Shown in pieces: positions 8,389-16,024 of a stretch of DNA of 56,924 nt. Where the stretch lies: NCBI GenBank assembly GCA_022792535.1, contig JAAWBG010000079.1, positions 1 to 56,924 on the forward strand, written 5' to 3'. Numbering within the stretch: the first letter of the stretch is position 1; every line of letters starts with the position of its first letter. Source of the stretch: Lachnospiraceae bacterium. Its GTDB lineage: Bacteria > Bacillota > Clostridia > Lachnospirales > Lachnospiraceae. The translations under genes and the position numbers were made by a program. The notes under the pieces were generated by a model. It did not search any database and was not told the DNA's origin. It was given only the letters and a program-made list of their open reading frames with translations.

Positions 8389-9387
8389 GTGAAAAGGAAA
8401 ATTTATCTTGTAAAATTAATGAGCTGCTGTATGATCTTTCTGTTTCTGCTGGGCGGCTGCGCCGGAAGACAGAGTTCAGAAGAAGAGAAAGAGATATTGG
8501 AACACGAAAAACCAGAAACGGTAGAAAATAAAAAGACAGAAGAAATAGGAGAAATAGAAGAAATAGAAGAAATAGAAGAAATAGAAGAAATAGAAGAAAT
8601 AGAAGAAATAGAAGAAATAGAAGAAATAGAAGAGGCAGATTGGTCAAGTTATTTTGACGGGTTTCCTGGAGCAGCTGTTTTGTATGATGCTTCCTCTATG
8701 AAATTTACAGTGTATAACAGTTCCCTTGCCCAGACCAGGCGGTCTCCCTGTTCTACTTTTAAGATTATCTCATCTTTGATCGCCCTGGAAAATGGAATTG
8801 TTGATCCAGAGAATTCCATACGCAGATGGAGCGGTGAAATGTTCTGGAAGGAAGACTGGAATCAGGATCTTGATTTTCGTGGGGCTTTTCAGGCTTCCTG
8901 CGTCTGGTATTTTAGAGAGGTGATAGATGAGATCGGACAAGAGAAAATGCAGGAAGAGCTGGATAAGCTTTTATATGGAAATTGTGATATTTCTGATTGG
9001 GAAGGGCAGAGGAACACAAATAACAATAACCGTGCTTTAACGGGATTTTGGATTGAATCTTCCCTTAAAATTTCTCCGAAAGAGCAGACGGAAGTAATGG
9101 AGCGGATTTTTGGGGACAATTCTGTGTATTCGGAACAGACCCAGAATGCATTAAAGGAAGTTATGCTGGTGAAAAAGGATGATGAATCAGGACTCTCTGT
9201 CTATGGAAAAACGGGAATGGGAAAGGCGGAAGGTGTTGTTGTGGACGCTTGGTTCACCGGATTTGCAGAACGCAGGGGAGAGAAAGTGTATTTTTGCGTC
9301 TATCTGGGCCAGGCAGATGAGAAAGAGGTATCCAGTGCAGCTGCGAAAGAAATTGCAATTGGGCTGGTCTTGTCAGAAATAAATTAG
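8389..9387 (+). CDS. Class D beta-lactamase-like lipoprotein
   Basis: This is a serine beta-lactamase of class D, exported and probably lipid-anchored. GTG at 8389 is the best start, six bases after GGGAGG; a TTG at 8383 is less well placed. The 332-residue protein has a signal peptide with lipobox LGGC (Cys24), then a repetitive acidic spacer of nine Ile-Glu-Glu units (residues 56-82), then the catalytic domain with S122-T-F-K125, S170-C-V172, a YGN motif and K274-T-G276. All class D motifs are intact. It faces blaR1 across a shared terminator and shares its operator with blaI, so it is expected to be induced by beta-lactams. The substrate range cannot be read from sequence. Confidence 0.88.
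   Translation: MKRKIYLVKLMSCCMIFLFLLGGCAGRQSSEEEKEILEHEKPETVENKKTEEIGEIEEIEEIEEIEEIEEIEEIEEIEEIEEADWSSYFDGFPGAAVLYDASSMKFTVYNSSLAQTRRSPCSTFKIISSLIALENGIVDPENSIRRWSGEMFWKEDWNQDLDFRGAFQASCVWYFREVIDEIGQEKMQEELDKLLYGNCDISDWEGQRNTNNNNRALTGFWIESSLKISPKEQTEVMERIFGDNSVYSEQTQNALKEVMLVKKDDESGLSVYGKTGMGKAEGVVVDAWFTGFAERRGEKVYFCVYLGQADEKEVSSAAAKEIAIGLVLSEIN
8554..8634 (+). repeat. Nine-copy 9-bp tandem repeat encoding Ile-Glu-Glu units
   Basis: ATAGAAGAA is repeated nine times (the last unit ends in GAG) in the spacer between lipobox and catalytic domain of the beta-lactamase. Because the unit is a multiple of three, gain or loss of copies alters spacer length without breaking the frame. Confidence 0.95.
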
Positions 9388-9393
9388 ACTTAT

Positions 9394-9413
9394 CCCCGCA
9401 GCAAGCTGCGGGG
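9394..9413. terminator. Shared terminator between bla and blaR1
   Basis: CCCCGCAGC pairs with GCTGCGGGG and is followed by TATTTTA. It lies between the stop of bla and the stop of the convergent blaR1, so it can serve both. Confidence 0.85.
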
Positions 9414-9417
9414 TATT

Positions 9418-11220
9418 TTACTTCCAGATATTTAGATCAGACAGAATTGAAAAGGTCAGATCAGCGGCGGCGGATCCTGTGGCGGAGGTTTCATTTTGAA
9501 TGTTGGAGGCAAAGAAATAAATATTGTCGCTGGTTTCGATATAACCGATAAACCAGCCAAGGGTGTTTTGACCCTGTTCTTCTCCAGTTCCGGTTTTTCC
9601 ATAGATATCACCCCAGTCGGTGGAAGATAGATGAATGGATTCTTTTACAGCATTGATATTTTCTGGTGAGAAGTCAAATTGGTTGTAATAGAATTTCTTT
9701 AACATCTCGACTTGTTCCACAGGGGAGATAGTCAAAGAAGCGTCCGTCCAGTAAGTAGCCAAATCTTTGCCTATGGTCTGGCTGCCATATCCTATTTCAT
9801 GAACATAGTCTCTGACAGCAGAGAAACCTGCCTGTTGGTCCATGGCTTGAAAATACCAGGTGACGGAATGCTCCATGGCAGATTCCAGGGTTTGGTCAGC
9901 ATTCCACAAGCTGAATACATAATGATGTCCATTCCAAGGAATCAGAGATTGTTCAGGGGAGATAATTCCAGCTTCCAGACCCAAAAGGGCGCTGTATATT
10001 TTGTAGGTGGAAACAGGAGACACACGCGTCAGGGCAGCTTTTTGATTATAAATCTGCCAAGTATTCTCTGCAGTATCGTATAAGACGAAACTGCCTTCAT
10101 ATTTGCCAAAGGAATCTGCTAAATCAAGATAGGAGATGGTTTTTCCTTGTTCTGAAAAAGAATAGTGGTTATAACCGGCTGCCTGTATAGACAGAAAGGG
10201 AAGAAAACCAGAGAAACAAAAGGCAATCAGCACATAGATAAAAAGCCCAAAAAGAATGCTGCGGGAAGAGGCTTTCTGATAATTTGCAATATTTAAGATC
10301 CGCTTCTGCATTTGTGCCATATTTCCGCCGATTCCTGTGGAAAAGAAAAAAGGGGAATGGGATATTTTCTCAGCATAATTGATCAGTGCGTGTCCATAGT
10401 CTTCATAAGCGTCTGCTTCCAGCATGTCTAGAACGGAAGCGTCGCAGGCCATTTCCCGGTCGCTTCTCATTGCCTTTCGGGCGTACCACACAAATGGATT
10501 GAACCAGTAGAGGATGCATGCTGCGTGCATAAGGCAGTTGACCAGGGAGTCTTTGTGCCGGTAATGGGAAAGTTCATGGAGCAGCATATACCGGATATCC
10601 TTTGGGCTGTGGTCCAAGATCAGGGAAAGGGGCAGGTAAATACAGGGTTTAAAAATTCCTGCAATCATTGGGGATTTTAAAAATGCTGTGCTGAGGATAG
10701 GAATATTTTTTGTAATATTCATCTCCCTTTGGCAGTTGTGGTACAGACTGATCAGAGCAGGGTTCTGTACAGGAAGGCAGGATTTTTTCAGACTGTTGAA
10801 TCGGATGGCAGACTTTATGGTTAACAGAATCATTCCCAAGATTCCTCCAATCCAAAAAAGAAATAGAAAGAGACTAAGGGGGGAAGGCGTCTGCCGGCTG
10901 ACTGCAATGCCAAAATCTTCCATCCAGTGAGGGACGTCAGCAGGAGAGAAAAGATCCTTTTCTCCTGTAAAAGTGTTTAGGGAAAGTCCAGGCGTACCTT
11001 TCAGATGTTTCAACCAGGAAAAAAGCGGCGGAAAAAAATTTGCTGAAAAAGACAGGGACAGGAAGGGGACTGCCAAAAGTCCAAGGAGAAGGAACCATAG
11101 GCGGTACTGCATCCGGCTGGTAAATCTTTTTTGAAAAAGTTTTTTGAATGCCAGCAATAAGAGGATCATGGCAGCGATAAAAACATTGGAGATCAAAAAT
11201 TGGATCACAAAATTTCCCAT
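9418..11220 (-). CDS. blaR1: BlaR1-type beta-lactam sensor/signal transducer
   Basis: BlaR1 senses beta-lactams outside the cell and triggers loss of the BlaI repressor through its cytoplasmic zinc protease. The 600-residue protein has N-terminal transmembrane segments, an M56 metallopeptidase domain with HELSH at 215-219 and a downstream REMACD, another membrane helix near 322-340, and an extracellular penicillin-binding domain with S404-T-Y-K407, SVT (452-454), YGS (478-480) and K542-T-G. That is the complete BlaR1 architecture at normal length. It is one base pair downstream of blaI, in the same operon. Confidence 0.94.
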   Translation of the reverse strand: MGNFVIQFLISNVFIAAMILLLLAFKKLFQKRFTSRMQYRLWFLLLGLLAVPFLSLSFSANFFPPLFSWLKHLKGTPGLSLNTFTGEKDLFSPADVPHWMEDFGIAVSRQTPSPLSLFLFLFWIGGILGMILLTIKSAIRFNSLKKSCLPVQNPALISLYHNCQREMNITKNIPILSTAFLKSPMIAGIFKPCIYLPLSLILDHSPKDIRYMLLHELSHYRHKDSLVNCLMHAACILYWFNPFVWYARKAMRSDREMACDASVLDMLEADAYEDYGHALINYAEKISHSPFFFSTGIGGNMAQMQKRILNIANYQKASSRSILFGLFIYVLIAFCFSGFLPFLSIQAAGYNHYSFSEQGKTISYLDLADSFGKYEGSFVLYDTAENTWQIYNQKAALTRVSPVSTYKIYSALLGLEAGIISPEQSLIPWNGHHYVFSLWNADQTLESAMEHSVTWYFQAMDQQAGFSAVRDYVHEIGYGSQTIGKDLATYWTDASLTISPVEQVEMLKKFYYNQFDFSPENINAVKESIHLSSTDWGDIYGKTGTGEEQGQNTLGWFIGYIETSDNIYFFASNIQNETSATGSAAADLTFSILSDLNIWK

Positions 11221-11221
11221 A

Positions 11222-11608
11222 TTAAGTCCTCCCTTTTTTGGAATCTTTGGACAGGAGAGACCGAAGAGCGTCGATTTCAGTTTCCGACAATTGGTCTTGT
11301 TCTAGATAGGCAGATACCATGGCAGAAATATTGCCATTATAAAAACGTTTCAGGAAAGAGCTGCTTTCCTGGCCGATATATTCCTCCTGGCTGACCAATG
11401 GCGTGTAGACAAACATTCTGCTGTGTTTTTCATAGGTAAGGGCACCTTTGGTTACCAGGCGCTTGATCAATGTCTGTATGGTTTTTGGGCTCCAGGATGT
11501 GGTTTTTACTAAGTGGTCTGTGATCTCGTTTGTGCTGATGGGCGCATAGTTCCAGACAATTTTCATAACTTCAAATTCAGCTTCAGAGATTTGGGGCAGC
11601 TTTTTCAA
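11222..11608 (-). CDS. blaI: BlaI/MecI-family transcriptional repressor
   Basis: A 128-residue winged-helix repressor of the BlaI/MecI/CopY family. It has the opening LPQISEAEFEVMKIVW, the recognition region SWSPKTIQTLIKRLVTKGAL and a C-terminal dimerisation segment with two acidic helices. The start is a TTG at 11608 placed eight bases after GGAGG. It should bind the TATTACA/TGTAATA dyads at its own promoter and at the bla promoter, repressing both until BlaR1 signals. The operon order is blaI-blaR1, as in staphylococcal and clostridial systems. Confidence 0.93.
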   Translation of the reverse strand: MKKLPQISEAEFEVMKIVWNYAPISTNEITDHLVKTTSWSPKTIQTLIKRLVTKGALTYEKHSRMFVYTPLVSQEEYIGQESSSFLKRFYNGNISAMVSAYLEQDQLSETEIDALRSLLSKDSKKGRT

Positions 11609-11630
11609 GATAAATTCCTCCGATCATAAA

Positions 11631-11679
11631 TATTACATTTGTAATAAAAATTATAAAGCAAGAAAGGGAATTATGTCAA
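11631..11679 (-). promoter_or_regulatory. blaI-blaR1 promoter with BlaI-type operator
   Basis: On the minus strand -35 TTGACA (11679-11674) and -10 TATAAT (11655-11650) are 18 bp apart. Directly downstream lies TATTACATTTGTAATA (11631-11646), a dyad of TATTACA and TGTAATA around two central bases, the form of known BlaI/MecI operators. It sits around the expected transcription start. Confidence 0.88.
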
Positions 11680-11802
11680 TTAGGAAAAGCAATATTTTGA
11701 GAAAATCAGGGGTGGGAATGGCAGGAAACTTTAGACTCAGAATGCATAGTATAAGAGAAAATACCTATTTGTGCAAAAAGTCTGCGCAGAAAGGAGAAAA
11801 CT

Positions 11803-12561
11803 ATGGCAGCTACAATTATATTGGATGCAGGACATGGCGGCTATGACAATGGGGCGTCCTATAATGGAAGAAGAGAAAAAGATGACACGCTGCGGGCAGC
11901 TCTTGCAGTGGGACAGAAGTTAGAAGATGCTGGATATCATGTATTGTATACAAGAACCACAGACCGTTATGACTCCCCTTTTGAAAAGGCACAGATTGCC
12001 AACCGGTCCGGCGCCGATTATTTTATTTCATTTCACAGAAATTCCGGCCCGAATCCCAATACTTATAATGGAACTCAGGCCCTGGTGTATGAGGCAGGTA
12101 CAGAGGCGGCAAGGCTTGGGAAATCCATTAATGATGAGCTGGTAGATTTTGGATTTAAAGATTTAGGGGTAGTGGAACGTCCCGGTCTTGTGGTACTCAG
12201 AAGAACTCAAATGCCGGCGGTACTGATGGAACTTGGATTTATCAACAATGAATCAGACAATCAGTTATTTGACCAGCAGTTTAATGAGATGGTGGACGCT
12301 ATTGTGACAGGAGTGGAAAAGGCCCTTCCATTAAAAACGCCATCCAGAAAATATGGCGTTCAAGTAGGACTGTACCGCTATGAATCAAATGCTGCGTATA
12401 TGAAAGATCAATTAGAAAGTCAGGGATACTTTGTATCCATACGTTGGGAAGATCCCTATTATGCAGTGATCGTGGGAAGAGAGGACAGCTTAGACGATGC
12501 TATGGAACTTCAGAATCAGCTCCGCCAGGATGGGTATGATACGTTGGTAGTGAGTATGTAA
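11803..12561 (+). CDS. N-acetylmuramoyl-L-alanine amidase with SPOR domain
   Basis: The 252-residue protein cleaves the amide bond between muramic acid and the peptide stem of peptidoglycan. The Amidase_3 domain begins at the N-terminus with zinc ligands His11 (DAGHGG), Glu25 and His78 (SFHRN) and catalytic Glu143 (MELGFINN). Residues 182-252 form a SPOR domain (KYGVQVGLYRYES...YYAVIVGREDS), which binds denuded glycan strands at septa or spore cortex. There is no signal peptide: the amidase fold starts at residue 3. The gene has an AAAGGAG site and is monocistronic. Release by mother-cell lysis or a non-classical route would explain the missing signal. Confidence 0.9.
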   Translation: MAATIILDAGHGGYDNGASYNGRREKDDTLRAALAVGQKLEDAGYHVLYTRTTDRYDSPFEKAQIANRSGADYFISFHRNSGPNPNTYNGTQALVYEAGTEAARLGKSINDELVDFGFKDLGVVERPGLVVLRRTQMPAVLMELGFINNESDNQLFDQQFNEMVDAIVTGVEKALPLKTPSRKYGVQVGLYRYESNAAYMKDQLESQGYFVSIRWEDPYYAVIVGREDSLDDAMELQNQLRQDGYDTLVVSM

Positions 12562-12600
12562 TTTTTGAAAAATGTTTATGCTGTCTGAAAAATTCAGAGG

Positions 12601-12630
12601 CTGCCGCAAAATACTGCCATTTTGCGGCAG
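12601..12630. other. Strong hairpin downstream of the amidase gene
   Basis: A perfect 12-bp stem (CTGCCGCAAAAT with ATTTTGCGGCAG) and six-base loop begins 40 bp after the amidase stop. No good T-run follows, so it may be a weak terminator or an mRNA-stabilising hairpin. Apart from this hairpin and the two repeats listed next, I see no gene in 12562-13322. Confidence 0.65.
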
Positions 12631-12800
12631 GCCCATGGTACTTTTAGTGAAAACTTTCTGATCTGATCCTCTCTGCATCTGCCGTAAATCTAAAATTTTT
12701 ATAAAATGAAAGAAAGCCATTTACAGCAAGGTCAACGTTCTGTATGATAAATATATCTTTTGTTCAAAGTACAGCGTCTATGTACAAATTTCCCAAATAG

Positions 12801-12920
12801 ATTAGGGTGTCAAAAGGGTGCGACGCACCCACTCTATACCATATATTGATGTGCAAGCAAGCTTGCAATAGCAATATATGGTATGAGTGCAGCGCCAAAG
12901 GCGCTTTTGACACCCGAATC
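12801..12920. repeat. Cloverleaf-type intergenic repeat, copy 1
   Basis: A full copy of the element also found at 48459 and 54144. The ends pair over about 15 bp (ATTAGGGTGTCAAAAG with CTTTTGACACCCGAAT, one mismatch). Inside are three arms: GGGTGC/GCACCC, a long arm ACTC-ATACCATATATTG pairing with CAATATATGGTATGAGT and capped by GCAAGC/GCTTGC, and GCGCC/GGCGC. It lies between the amidase gene and the palindrome at 13010. No open reading frame is inside. Confidence 0.9.
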
Positions 12921-13009
12921 CCAAATATAAAATAGATTCATAGGATCGAGATTTTCATTTATATATCTGTTTCAAATTTTCTGAACAGAATCTGTCTCCT
13001 TAATTCATA

Positions 13010-13295
13010 TAGGTAATTGCGAAACTGCCTAATGATCAAAATCTCATGTACCATTACCACAGTTTCTCTCAAATATTTTCTTCATACAAAAGACCGAAAT
13101 GCTGGACGCACCAAACATTCCAGCGAGCCTCTGAATACAAGGAATCATGTTCAGCAAAGGCTTCCATGCTTCTTTGAGTCTCGCTTCCATGGTGCTGGAA
13201 TGCATTTCTCACCTTTTGTATGAGAAAATATTTATACTCAAATTTTTTGAATGGTACATGAAATTTGGAAAAGTATTGAGTTTCGCAATTACTAA
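13010..13295. mobile_element. MITE-like 286-bp near-palindrome flanked by 10-bp direct repeats
   Basis: The two halves pair over most of their length: 13013-13026 with 13279-13292 (GTAATTGCGAAACT), 13045-13055 with 13250-13260 (CATGTACCATT), 13071-13092 with 13213-13233 (AAATATTTTC...CAAAAG), 13096-13102 with 13202-13208 and 13117-13124 with 13194-13201. The element is bracketed by exact copies of TTAATTCATA at 13000-13009 and 13296-13305, which look like a target-site duplication. It contains no coding capacity, so it would have moved with a transposase encoded elsewhere. Confidence 0.7.
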
Positions 13296-13322
13296 TTAAT
13301 TCATAAAAGAAAAGGAGAACAA

Positions 13323-14195
13323 ATGAAAATAGCGTTTTGGAGTGAGGAACAGGAAACGGATACCACCTTTCACATGGCTGTGGTCGCCTGCGCCTCTGCG
13401 TTGATGTACCCTTTATGTATTGCAGTGGTATCCAGCGGCTGCCGGGATAAAAAGCTGGAAAGTTATTTTATGAGAAAGGAGGAATTAGAAAAGGGAAAGT
13501 CTTTTGACTGGCAGTGGCAGGGAGAAAGAGATCAGAAGCTGGAGAAAGCAGTGTTGGCGGCAGAACAGCAAGAATATTTTCTGACCGGCGGCCTGGATTA
13601 TCTTTTGAGCAGGGAACAGCCAGAGCGTTTGACCCAGCAGGAAGTGAGAAGGAATCTGTATCAGGTAATAGAAAACAGATTGTATTGTCTGTCTCGAAGC
13701 CAGAGAAGAGAAGAATGGTGGTATGAGCCCCATGTGCAAAAGCGGCTGGAGCAAGTGATGCACAAGATAGAAGACAGTTTTGACCTGGTATTTATAGACT
13801 GTGGAAACAAGAAAGATGACTTTACACAGAGAATGCTCCAGGAAGCAGATCTCTGCGTTTTGAGCATGAATCAAGAGGCAGAAATGATCGGAGAATATTA
13901 CCGGAAGCCAAAGAGATTTCCAGGAAAGATATTCTTTTTGGTGGGAAATTATTTTGAAAACGGAGTGTATACAAGAAAAAATTTAGAGCGGATCTACCGG
14001 GTGGAAGAAGAGCTGTTAGGGGCTATTCCCTATCACCCTCAGCTGCAGGCGGCCAGCAAATTTGGAAAGACAGAAGGAGAGCTGAAGGATTCCATGGAAA
14101 AGGGACGGAATTTAAGATTTCAACAGGAGCTGACAAGAACGGTAAGATTGATTTTAAAGAAAACAGGGGTGGAAATAAAAAAAGACGTCAGATGA
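13323..14195 (+). CDS. Degenerate ParA/MinD (TadZ-like) protein
   Basis: The 290-residue protein resembles the deviant-Walker ATPases of the ParA/MinD/TadZ group. It opens with a hydrophobic strand MKIAFW and, where the P-loop should be, has SEEQETDTTFH, which keeps the TT but lacks the glycines and the lysine. A Walker-B-like strand DLVFIDCG lies near residue 160, and ADLCVLSMNQ and GKIFFLVGNYF match the later strands of the fold. It therefore probably does not hydrolyse ATP normally and may be a scaffold for localisation. No pilus or tad genes are adjacent. The start ATG at 13323 follows AAAAGGAG. Confidence 0.6.
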   Translation: MKIAFWSEEQETDTTFHMAVVACASALMYPLCIAVVSSGCRDKKLESYFMRKEELEKGKSFDWQWQGERDQKLEKAVLAAEQQEYFLTGGLDYLLSREQPERLTQQEVRRNLYQVIENRLYCLSRSQRREEWWYEPHVQKRLEQVMHKIEDSFDLVFIDCGNKKDDFTQRMLQEADLCVLSMNQEAEMIGEYYRKPKRFPGKIFFLVGNYFENGVYTRKNLERIYRVEEELLGAIPYHPQLQAASKFGKTEGELKDSMEKGRNLRFQQELTRTVRLILKKTGVEIKKDVR

Positions 14196-14204
14196 AAAGA
14201 AAAA

Positions 14205-14242
14205 GGTACGAAAAGCCATCAGAATAAGTGATTTTTCGTATC
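14205..14242 (+). terminator. Terminator after the ParA-like gene
   Basis: GGTACGAAAA pairs with TTTTCGTATC and is followed by TCTTTCTTCT. It lies between convergent genes and could act in both directions. Confidence 0.6.
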
Positions 14243-14316
14243 TCTTTCTTCTAAAAATTATGATGCTGTATTTATTATAAAAAATTTTTTACCATCTGAG
14301 TAAGGGCGAAGCGGGA

Positions 14317-14838
14317 TCAACAAGTTTCCGGTTCTGGATAAGTCTCGCCAAAGGTTTCCACCGTGACTTTTTCTAAGATCTGAGGTTCCATGGGACGATC
14401 AGAATAATCTACTGGAGTTTCTGCAATCTTATTTACATGTTCCATGCCTTCCGTGATTTTGCCGAAAGCTGCGTAGGCCCCGTCTAAATGAGGAGAATCC
14501 TGATGCATAATAAAAAATTGGGAGCCGGCAGAATCCGGCGCCATCGTCCGGGCCATGGAGAGAACTCCTGCCGTGTGCTTCAGGTCGTTGGAGAAACCAT
14601 TCTGTGAAAATTCCCCGCGAATGCTGTATCCTGGTCCGCCGGTACCTGTGCCTTCCGGGCAGCCGCCCTGGATCATAAAGCCGCGGATTACACGATGGAA
14701 ACAGAGACCGTCATAATATCCCTTTTGAATTAAGCTGATAAAATTATGGACGGTATTGGGAGCGATATCGGGGTAGAGTTCTGCCTTCATGATATCTCCG
14801 TTTTTCATTTCAAAAGTTACAATTGGATTTTGAGCCAT
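14317..14838 (-). CDS. Cyclophilin-type peptidyl-prolyl cis-trans isomerase
   Basis: A 173-residue cytoplasmic cyclophilin that speeds cis-trans rotation of prolyl bonds. The active-site pattern is present: FHRVIRGFMIQGG with the catalytic Arg, Phe and Gln, then SMAR, SQFFIM and LDGAYAAFGK. No signal peptide or anchor is seen, so it acts in the cytosol. It starts at 14838 behind GAGGTAAAA on the minus strand and is monocistronic. The gene is PpiB-like, but paralogues with the same motifs exist. Confidence 0.92.
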   Translation of the reverse strand: MAQNPIVTFEMKNGDIMKAELYPDIAPNTVHNFISLIQKGYYDGLCFHRVIRGFMIQGGCPEGTGTGGPGYSIRGEFSQNGFSNDLKHTAGVLSMARTMAPDSAGSQFFIMHQDSPHLDGAYAAFGKITEGMEHVNKIAETPVDYSDRPMEPQILEKVTVETFGETYPEPETC

Positions 14839-14868
14839 ATGATTTTACCTCTTTTCAATGATTAATAT

Positions 14869-14896
14869 TCTGATGATCCCTTTGGAAATCATCAGA
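14869..14896. other. Small hairpin between divergent genes
   Basis: TCTGATGAT pairs exactly with ATCATCAGA around a ten-base loop, in the spacer between the divergently transcribed cyclophilin and SSB-like genes. It could be an operator or an mRNA hairpin; nothing decides between them. Confidence 0.45.
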
Positions 14897-15047
14897 TCTA
14901 AGGCTATTATAGCGGGTATCTGTAATTTCGTAAAGGGTAAATCCTGTCGACAGAAAGTGCGAATATTTTTAAAAAGCCAATGGTATCCTTTAGAAAAATT
15001 TATACTTCATCGATATGCCATCGATATACGAAAGGGGATTAATACTC

Positions 15048-15674
15048 ATGGCAGATAAAATATTTGAAAACAATCAGGTTACCATTACAGGTGAGATCGT
15101 CTCAGATTTCCAGTATAGTCACGAAGTGTTTGGGGAAGGCTTTTATATGGTGGAAGTATCAGTGAACCGGCTCAGTAATTTTGCAGATATCATTCCAATG
15201 ATGATCTCAGAGCGTCTCATTGATACACAGAACAGTTATATTGGACAGTACATTCGGGTGGACGGACAGTTCCGCTCTTATAATAGACATGAGGAAAAAC
15301 GAAACCGTCTGGTATTGTCTGTATTTGTGAGAGAGTTAGAATTCGTGGATGAGATTCCGGAAGGAGAAAAGAGCAATCAGATATTTTTGGACGGATATAT
15401 CTGCAAAGAGCCGATCTATCGCAAGACGCCCCTGGGAAGAGAGATTGCGGACCTGCTGATCGCAGTAAACCGGTCTTATGGCAAATCGGATTACATACCA
15501 TGTATCTGCTGGGGAAGAAATGCCAGATATGCTTCTGGGTTTGAGGTGGGAGGACACGTACAAGTCTATGGAAGAATCCAGAGCAGAGAATATGTGAAAA
15601 AAATATCAGAGACAGAGGTGGAACACAGAGTTGCCTATGAAGTGTCTGTAAATAAGATAGAATACATGGAGTAA
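15048..15674 (+). CDS. SSB-like single-stranded DNA-binding protein with two OB-type halves
   Basis: The start is ATG 15048 (MADKIFENNQ), behind AAAGGGG; an earlier in-frame ATG at 15015 lacks a site. The 208-residue protein shows two successive beta-rich halves. The first (VTITGEIVSDFQYS...FYMVEVSVNRLS) and the second (IFLDGYICKEPIYRKTPLGREIADLLIAVNR...YIPCICWGRNA) both follow SSB/PriB oligonucleotide-binding folds; the second has the typical SSB WGRNA turn. Ordinary bacterial SSB has one such domain and an acidic tail ending in a Phe; this protein has no such tail. It is probably an accessory SSB. It is monocistronic. Confidence 0.75.
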   Translation: MADKIFENNQVTITGEIVSDFQYSHEVFGEGFYMVEVSVNRLSNFADIIPMMISERLIDTQNSYIGQYIRVDGQFRSYNRHEEKRNRLVLSVFVRELEFVDEIPEGEKSNQIFLDGYICKEPIYRKTPLGREIADLLIAVNRSYGKSDYIPCICWGRNARYASGFEVGGHVQVYGRIQSREYVKKISETEVEHRVAYEVSVNKIEYME

Positions 15675-15744
15675 GGAGAGGAAAGGTCCTTATTTTGTAT
15701 ATTTATGATTTGAATTCATCTGCTGAAAGGACCTGCTGCAGCCG

Positions 15745-15827
15745 CACTAAGAGAAATTACAAGGTACAGATTAGTTCAAAAGGTTTCCATTGCGGCAAGA
15801 CCTTTTGAAGGCGTGAGTCTCTTAGTG
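15745..15827. repeat. Nested inverted repeat (cruciform-forming)
   Basis: CACTAAGAGA (15745-15754) pairs with TCTCTTAGTG (15818-15827), and inside it TTCAAAAGGT (15775-15784) pairs with ACCTTTTGAA (15800-15809). It lies in the non-coding spacer after the SSB-like gene. Just before it, AAGGA...TCCTTATTTT at 15673-15696 could be that gene's terminator. Confidence 0.65.
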
Positions 15828-15882
15828 TGACAGCCCCATTTTTAGCATAAAGAGATTTAATAAGCGCTTAGATCCATAAAAA

Positions 15883-15939
15883 GATTCCAGTGTCAAAAGC
15901 ACCCTTGGCGCTGCGCTGCAGCCTTTTGACACTCGAATC
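15883..15939. repeat. Cloverleaf-type repeat, collapsed copy
   Basis: GATTCCAGTGTCAAAAG at one end and CTTTTGACACTCGAATC at the other reproduce the ends of the full elements at 12801, 48459 and 54144, but only about 20 bp remain between them (GGCGCTGC-type bases). It looks like an internal deletion derivative. The remainder of 15675-16024 holds the nested repeat above and no gene that I can see. Confidence 0.7.
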
Positions 15940-16024
15940 ACAAAGTAAATTCTAACAAAAATTTGCATTTTCCAAGGGTTTGTGGTATTTTAAAAAAGGA
16001 TTCGGTTTGAGAAAGGAAAAGAGC

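Noticed and set aside
8261-8647. Minus-strand frame with a Leu-Leu-Phe repeat
   Set aside because: It is the complement of the Ile-Glu-Glu repeat in the beta-lactamase and has no start site or domain of its own.
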